A stretch of DNA of 33,239 nt from Pedobacter sp. (GTDB lineage: Bacteria; Bacteroidota; Bacteroidia; Sphingobacteriales; Sphingobacteriaceae), in contig SEDB01000004.1 in assembly GCA_004210715.1 (NCBI GenBank), positions 1-33,239 on the forward strand, read 5' to 3'. Shown in pieces: positions 27,601 to 33,239 of this stretch. Position numbers and translations under genes: made by a program. The notes under the pieces were generated by a model. The model saw only the letters and a program-made list of their open reading frames with translations, ran no database searches and had not been told where the DNA came from. Position 1 is the first letter of the stretch; the number at the start of each line of letters is the position of its first letter.

Positions 27601-27780
27601 CAAAAAGGCTTGTGTAAGCAACATCCTTTGCCGTACAAACTGCAGATTCTCTTGAAAAATAATGTGGTAATTATCTGTCGACCGAAAACTATTGAGCGTT
27701 AAAATAAATATTTAACAAAATGAATTTCAACACCTTATAAAATTAATTTGTAACTTCAATTTAAATCAAACTTAAACAAC

Positions 27781-28008
27781 ATGAAAAAAATCCTTTTAAC
27801 CGGCACCTTCATGGTTGCCCTGCTTGGTGGCATTTCGCTACAAAGCTGCAATAGCGAGAAAAAAGCAGAAACTGCTGATACCACAGCATCCGATACCATT
27901 GTAACAGATACCTTATCCACTGACACATCAAAAGTGATTACCTCTAAAATGACGGACACTACCGATACCGGAGGAAAAGGAACACTTGCTCCACCACCAA
28001 AACATTAG
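27781..28008 (+). CDS. Small Thr/Asp-rich putative lipoprotein
   Basis: 75-aa ORF with MKKILLTGTFMVALLGGISLQSCNS (LQSC lipobox). Confidence 0.75.
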   Translation: MKKILLTGTFMVALLGGISLQSCNSEKKAETADTTASDTIVTDTLSTDTSKVITSKMTDTTDTGGKGTLAPPPKH

Positions 28009-28019
28009 CCGACCATCAG

Positions 28020-29408
28020 TTATTCATCCTTTTCTAGCTCATCAATCTCTTTTTGCCGCATTTGTAAATGATGTTCGCGGATTTTGCTTAGTTTATTAAT
28101 CAGCCAATGTTCCACTTTGTGGTGTGTTGGGGTGAGTAGCGCCGCAATAATCACAAAAACAACAATCTCTATAAATGGCGAATGATGTGATTTTTCAGCA
28201 ACAAAAGGATGAATAAATAACGTGAGGTATTCAAACAGCATCAACAGTGAAATAATTCCAGAAAACTCGATCACTCTTTTGCTTACTTTTCGGCGGCTTA
28301 AAAAAACACTCACCAAAAAGAAAATCGGGATCATAATGCCAATAGCAAGCAACTGGAGTTTCTGCCTCCTGTCTTCAGCTTCCTTAGCTTTGGCTTCAAT
28401 AATTTCCTTTTGCCGAAGTTCTTCCGCAATGGTAATACTTTGCACCTCTTTTGCTCTTTCCTTATTATCAATAGAATCCGTGAGTTTTAGCATTACTTCC
28501 TGGTAAGCAAAGGCACTATCAATATTAAACTGGCTTTTGTAAACCCTTGATAAAAGCGCACTGGCATCAACCGCTTTGGCAAAAAACTCGTTGTCGTTGG
28601 CTAGTTTATAAGCCTGTTTTGCATAAAAAATGGCCGAATCTGGTTTGGATTGCGCCTTAAAAACTTTTGCAATGCCCACATAACATTCAGCCAGGTTATT
28701 AAAATCTTCTGTTCCTTTCAGGTATGGAATACTTTTTTTGTAGTAGTCGTAAGCCTTCAAATAGTCAACCTGTTTCAGGTAAATATTGCCCAGGTTATTT
28801 AAAGCTACACCAGTAATCTGATCGTTCTTTTGAAGCAGCGAAAGTTCGTAGGCGTTGTGCGTATAAACCATTGCCGAACTCAGTTGATTTGCCTTTTCAT
28901 AAATATCGCCAATATTTAGTTTAGCAAACAAAGCCAGTTCAGGAAGTTTGTTTGCTTTAGCAATTGAATCGGCCCTAAAAGCATAACCTAAAGCTTTTTT
29001 AACATCTTTTTCACTGTTGTAAACCAATGCCATACTTAAATAAGTGCTCCCAATATTTTCCGGAATACCCCTTTTCTCCTCAATTTTTAACTGCTCAATA
29101 TAATATTCAATCGCTTTCGGATAATTATGCAAAGCATGGAAAGCATTTGCCATGTTGCTCAGTGCCCACGATTCTCCCCTTAAAAACTTCCTTTTTTTCG
29201 ATAAATCATACGCTTCTTTAGCCAGAAACATGGCCGAATCTGGCTTGAAATTGATGTAATAGTAGCTCAGGTTATAAAGCGTGATGGCTTTATCAGTATC
29301 GGTTTTTTTGTAGGATAAATCCTTATATAAACTATCGATTACTTTTTTCTGAGCAGATGCTGTGAATGTTGTAAATAACACGACACAGATGAGCGCTAAA
29401 AATTTCAT
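28020..29408 (-). CDS. Tetratricopeptide repeat protein with C-terminal membrane segments
   Basis: Signal peptide MKFLALICVVLFTTFTASA (ATG at 29408). TPR-like repeats, then two or three TM segments; no kinase or DNA-binding output domain seen. Confidence 0.8.
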   Translation of the reverse strand: MKFLALICVVLFTTFTASAQKKVIDSLYKDLSYKKTDTDKAITLYNLSYYYINFKPDSAMFLAKEAYDLSKKRKFLRGESWALSNMANAFHALHNYPKAIEYYIEQLKIEEKRGIPENIGSTYLSMALVYNSEKDVKKALGYAFRADSIAKANKLPELALFAKLNIGDIYEKANQLSSAMVYTHNAYELSLLQKNDQITGVALNNLGNIYLKQVDYLKAYDYYKKSIPYLKGTEDFNNLAECYVGIAKVFKAQSKPDSAIFYAKQAYKLANDNEFFAKAVDASALLSRVYKSQFNIDSAFAYQEVMLKLTDSIDNKERAKEVQSITIAEELRQKEIIEAKAKEAEDRRQKLQLLAIGIMIPIFFLVSVFLSRRKVSKRVIEFSGIISLLMLFEYLTLFIHPFVAEKSHHSPFIEIVVFVIIAALLTPTHHKVEHWLINKLSKIREHHLQMRQKEIDELEKDE

Positions 29409-29452
29409 TATGAGGGATTTAAAGTTTAAATTTAACATAAAATCGCATTCAG

Positions 29453-31225
29453 ATGCACAAATCATCCACAATAATATTTTTTTGTCTGTTTTTACTTTTG
29501 TCGCTTAACATTTTTGGGCAAAATAAATACGCGGTTTTGGTGGGCATCAATGATTATTACAGCTCTCCAACGGAGAAAAGTCCTCAATCTTTAAAGGGAT
29601 GTGTAAATGATGCTTTGAGTATGAAATCATTGCTCAGAAACCGATTTGGTTTCGATCAGAAAAACATCAATATTTTGCTCAATGAAAAGGCGAGTCAAAC
29701 TCCATTAATGAATACGCTGCTGGAGGTGTTAGCTAAAAGTAAAGCCGGAGACGCGGTGTTTTTTTACTTTAGCGGACATGGAATTTATGTGGACAATGTG
29801 GCGTTGATCAATGATCCTGTAAAAAAAGGCTATAATCAATCTCTCGTCATGAGCGATTTATATGCTGCTGATTTTAATTGTTTGGTTAAAGACAATACCC
29901 TGAAAAAAATTTTCAATCAATTTGTTGCTAAAAAAGTGATCCTTACCGCCATATTTGATTGCTGCTACAGCGGGAAAATGTCTATGACACTTAACTCAGA
30001 ATTGCTGCAGCAAAACCCCTATATCGATGATGCGGTGAGCGATACTTCAACTTTAAAATCGTTGGACATCAATGATCTTAACAACATAGACCGGGCTGTA
30101 AATTTAAACGTGATGCCTGTAATTGTTGACAAAGAAGTTATTCCTCGTCCATCGGAAACTAAAAACTCAAATTTCGCAGCCATTTCAGCTTGTATGGACG
30201 ATGAAAAAGCAAGTGAAATATGGGACGAATCCGGTGTTCCGCATGGCGCATTAACCAAGGCAATTTTAAGCAGCTATGAAAAAAGTGCCACAGATATTCC
30301 GCTAACAAAGCTTTTGGAAAACATCAGCAGCGAGATTGGCAATTACCAAAAGTTTAAACAAAAACCCACCTATCATTATGATGAGAATAGAAATGTAACC
30401 AACCTGATCGGTTTGCCATTACAAGCCGCAGCAAAACCAATTGCGGCAAACTGTATTCGTGTGAAAAACAATTCCATTACGCTTGATGGTGGCTATTGTG
30501 ATGGGTTTGCAAACGGAAATATTTTAGCTAACTCAAATACCAAAATTATCATCATTAGAATTTACAGAGATAGCGCCATTGCAACATTCGCACCGGCAGC
30601 AAAAATTAAAATTGGAGATACCTTTTTACTTTCTGATGCTTACAAAACCTCTAACCCGATTTTGAAAGTTTATATTGAAACTGTAAATGTAACCACGCCC
30701 GTTTTTTTAAACCATTTCAATAAAGAAATTTTGCCCCTCAGCAAGAAGAAAACGTATGTCGACTATTTTAATTGGCTTAATGATTTAAAAAGCCCAACAT
30801 TTTTATCGTTCGGAATAGATGGAGAAGGAAACAAAATTTCTAGTTACATCACCAATCAGCGGTTTGCTGTATTGCTTAAAGTACCAAAAGATATCGCGTT
30901 AAGCATTAAGCAATCTTTCAAAAATGATCAAAGTATACAATTTGTAAATGCTATTCAAGAAGCCGATCGGGTTTTATACCTAAACTATGCGGCTAAATCT
31001 CCTTTTAATCCATCGCCTTGCTTTGTGCTCACTTACCGCAATGCATTAAATGGCGCTTTTGATGCAGCAGATCTTTACAAATTTTCTAAACTCTTCGTAA
31101 GGCTAAATCAGCTCACTTTAAATCCGGCAGCAATGACTGTAGTAAAAAAATCAATAAGATCAATTACTTATGATTTAGCCCGGTCAAGGGGAAGCAATTG
31201 GTTTAATTCTTATCCAAAAAGATAA
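29453..31225 (+). CDS. Caspase-family (peptidase C14-like) protein with signal peptide
   Basis: 590-aa ORF with YAVLVGINDYYSSP, FFYFSGHGIYV (catalytic His) and ILTAIFDCCYSGKMS (catalytic Cys). Confidence 0.9.
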   Translation: MHKSSTIIFFCLFLLLSLNIFGQNKYAVLVGINDYYSSPTEKSPQSLKGCVNDALSMKSLLRNRFGFDQKNINILLNEKASQTPLMNTLLEVLAKSKAGDAVFFYFSGHGIYVDNVALINDPVKKGYNQSLVMSDLYAADFNCLVKDNTLKKIFNQFVAKKVILTAIFDCCYSGKMSMTLNSELLQQNPYIDDAVSDTSTLKSLDINDLNNIDRAVNLNVMPVIVDKEVIPRPSETKNSNFAAISACMDDEKASEIWDESGVPHGALTKAILSSYEKSATDIPLTKLLENISSEIGNYQKFKQKPTYHYDENRNVTNLIGLPLQAAAKPIAANCIRVKNNSITLDGGYCDGFANGNILANSNTKIIIIRIYRDSAIATFAPAAKIKIGDTFLLSDAYKTSNPILKVYIETVNVTTPVFLNHFNKEILPLSKKKTYVDYFNWLNDLKSPTFLSFGIDGEGNKISSYITNQRFAVLLKVPKDIALSIKQSFKNDQSIQFVNAIQEADRVLYLNYAAKSPFNPSPCFVLTYRNALNGAFDAADLYKFSKLFVRLNQLTLNPAAMTVVKKSIRSITYDLARSRGSNWFNSYPKR

Positions 31226-31226
31226 A

Positions 31227-31679
31227 TTAATTCACTTTATTCAACCATTCTGGGTACGCAATTACGCCTAACTCTGGTTTTGCCTCCCCCTCCAAAATGG
31301 CAATAAATTCTAAAACATGTCCATCAGGATCGTGAAAGTAAACAGCCAATGCGGGCATCCATGCAAAAACCATCGGCTGATCGCTGCCATCTTTCAGAAA
31401 ATTATAAGGTTTTAATCCTTTCGATTTAAGAAAGCCGACTGATTGATCAAGAATATCCTCCAACTCACACCTAAAGGCAAAATGCCTGATGTCAACCTCC
31501 TCTTTGGGTTTCTCCCAAATGCCCAGCATATATTCTTTTGGTTTACCTACCCAGAAAAATGCAGCCCCTCGGCCTTCATCATAATAACATTGTGTTAAGC
31601 CAAGCGTGTTTGTATAAAAATCTATAGATCTTTCTAAATCTACTACATATAAATGCGTTTCAAACAATCCTTTAATCAT
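31227..31679 (-). CDS. VOC (glyoxalase/bleomycin resistance) family protein
   Basis: 150-aa ORF with LFETHLYVVDLERSIDFYTNTLGL and VYFHDPDGHVLEFIAIL. Confidence 0.92.
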   Translation of the reverse strand: MIKGLFETHLYVVDLERSIDFYTNTLGLTQCYYDEGRGAAFFWVGKPKEYMLGIWEKPKEEVDIRHFAFRCELEDILDQSVGFLKSKGLKPYNFLKDGSDQPMVFAWMPALAVYFHDPDGHVLEFIAILEGEAKPELGVIAYPEWLNKVN

Positions 31680-31793
31680 GCCGTGAAGTTATCACATTAC
31701 AACAGCTTCAAAAAATCATCTTTCTCAATGTGGGCATCAAAAAAATCGATTAAATTATGGGTTACCCTGACTGGTGTTTCCGTATTAATATTG

Positions 31794-32471
31794 ATGAGCA
31801 AAAGGTTTCTAAAATATGCGGCGAGGTTTACAGTGTTGTTTCTATCGTTAATTGCTTTATACTTTTTGGCTGCTTTTTGCTTATCAAAAATCTCAGTAAA
31901 CCATAATACTTCTCATACAAAAGAAATTGCCATTTACATCATGACAAATGGGATTCACACCGATATTGTGGTGCCAGCAAATAACCCTTTGCAAAATTGG
32001 ACCAAGGAAATAAAGCACAACCATACTTTAGCAGCAGATAGCAGCTACAACTACTTGGCCTTTGGTTGGGGAGACAAAAAATTCTATCTGGAGACGCCAG
32101 AGTTTTCAGATCTAAAAATTAGCACTGGCTTGAGAGCGATTTCGGGCTTAAATACTTCTGCCATGCATACCACATATTATAAAAACATGGCCGAAGATGA
32201 AAATTGCAAGAAAATATACGTCAGTGTTGCGCAATACAAAAACCTCATCAAATACATTTCCGATAGCTTTACTACAAATCCTGATGGACATTTTATAAGC
32301 ATAAAAACAGGTATCCGCTATGATATAGCCGATGCATTTTATGAAGCAAAAGGAAGTTACAGTATTTTTAAAACCTGCAACACTTGGGCCAACGGTGCAT
32401 TAAAAGCAAGTGATCAAAAAGCGTGTTTATGGACAATTTTCGATACACCCATTTTTCAAAAATACAAATAG
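31794..32471 (+). CDS. DUF2459/TIGR02117-like protein
   Basis: ORF starting at ATG 31794 (MSKRFLKYAARFTVLFLSLIALYFLAAF) with IYIMTNGIHTDIVVPA, YLAFGWGDKKFYLETPEF and FKTCNTWANGALKAS. Confidence 0.85.
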   Translation: MSKRFLKYAARFTVLFLSLIALYFLAAFCLSKISVNHNTSHTKEIAIYIMTNGIHTDIVVPANNPLQNWTKEIKHNHTLAADSSYNYLAFGWGDKKFYLETPEFSDLKISTGLRAISGLNTSAMHTTYYKNMAEDENCKKIYVSVAQYKNLIKYISDSFTTNPDGHFISIKTGIRYDIADAFYEAKGSYSIFKTCNTWANGALKASDQKACLWTIFDTPIFQKYK

Positions 32472-33239
32472 TTATACCTCAAAAGCCCAATCCAGAAATG
32501 CTGGCATTACACTTTCCCAAGTCGGCACATCATGTTTGCCTCCAACTTTCTCATAATAAAAAATATTTTCTGGTCGTTTGTAACCTTTGTTCATCAAGCC
32601 CTTTATCACATCAATAGTATCATCTATTGAATCGATAATTAAATTTTTATTCCGATCGGCCTTCTCATCATCTGTTCCGGTCATCAACCAGAATTTCATA
32701 TCTGGTTTTGTCGAAGTGGAATCGATAAGGGCATGCATAATTCTATCCGCGTCGGTATAACCATCAGCTAAATCTTTTTTACGCCACCAAAAAGCACCGG
32801 AGAAAACTCCAATAGCATCAAAAACAGAAGGATTATTCCAGGCGATATCAAAGGCAGATAAACCGCCCAACGAAAAACCTGCAAAAGCAACCTTGCCTGT
32901 GATCGGCATCGCGATTTTCTTTTTCACAAAGGGCAAAAGCTCTTTGATCACGAAATCAGCATACAAATCAGCTTTCGCTCCACGGCCTTTAAAATCAGGA
33001 ACACCGGCTACACCATATTCCATTAACCGATCTTCAGACGCTTTAATGGCAATAACAATTAGACGGTGGTTCCTTTTATTATGATGCGCATCCTGCAGAA
33101 TTTTAGCGAAATCCATCTTCGCCACATCCTGACCATCATTTAATAAAAGAAGTTCTATTTTTTCATTACCCAAAATACCTTCAGGTGCATAAATATCTAT
33201 TTCAACCTCACGCTTTAAATAAGCAGAAGGTATTTTAAA
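32472..33239 (-). CDS. Alpha/beta-hydrolase putative esterase, N-terminus beyond the window
   Basis: Open frame continues to 33239 (FKIPSAYLKREVEIDIYAPEGILGNEKIELLLLNDGQDV). GFSLGG nucleophile motif. Confidence 0.88.
   Translation of the reverse strand, partial: FKIPSAYLKREVEIDIYAPEGILGNEKIELLLLNDGQDVAKMDFAKILQDAHHNKRNHRLIVIAIKASEDRLMEYGVAGVPDFKGRGAKADLYADFVIKELLPFVKKKIAMPITGKVAFAGFSLGGLSAFDIAWNNPSVFDAIGVFSGAFWWRKKDLADGYTDADRIMHALIDSTSTKPDMKFWLMTGTDDEKADRNKNLIIDSIDDTIDVIKGLMNKGYKRPENIFYYEKVGGKHDVPTWESVMPAFLDWAFEV

Overview
The 33.2 kb window looks like a chromosomal segment from an AT-rich Bacteroidetes genome, probably Sphingobacteriaceae (Pedobacter-like). That assignment is inferred from protein flavour and TAnnTTTG-type promoters. 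It is mostly ordinary chromosomal genes: a disrupted M1 metallopeptidase with HupE/UreJ-like and DUF6702-like neighbours, a GH172/DUF2961 protein, upp, an LMW-PTP-like protein, a YjjG-type HAD nucleotidase, DinB, a tricorn/S41 peptidase, a PfpI/DJ-1 protein, a class C beta-lactamase-like hydrolase, an LpxL/HtrB acyltransferase, typA/bipA, a TPR protein, a caspase-like peptidase, a VOC protein, a DUF2459-like protein and an esterase. A surface-polysaccharide locus (flippase, three methyltransferases, three glycosyltransferases) lies at about 9.8-20.9 kb. Items most worth a second look: (i) a frame break and apparent internal deletion in the M1 peptidase; (ii) a polysaccharide-deacetylase-family protein that seems to have lost its catalytic motifs; (iii) a lipoprotein with four spaced copies of NPKHGEPGHRCDIAVGAPL; (iv) a DUF1016/YhcG-type PDDEXK nuclease set between two glycosyltransferase genes with 1-nt gaps, carrying a duplicated in-frame palindromic insert; (v) REP-like double-hairpin elements with within-arm covariation; (vi) an uncharacterised protein with kinase-like GDxxxxN...DFD motifs; (vii) a secreted caspase-like protein divergent from a TPR membrane protein. 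I saw no clear CRISPR array, rRNA, tRNA, transposase or complete defence island. No database search was possible.
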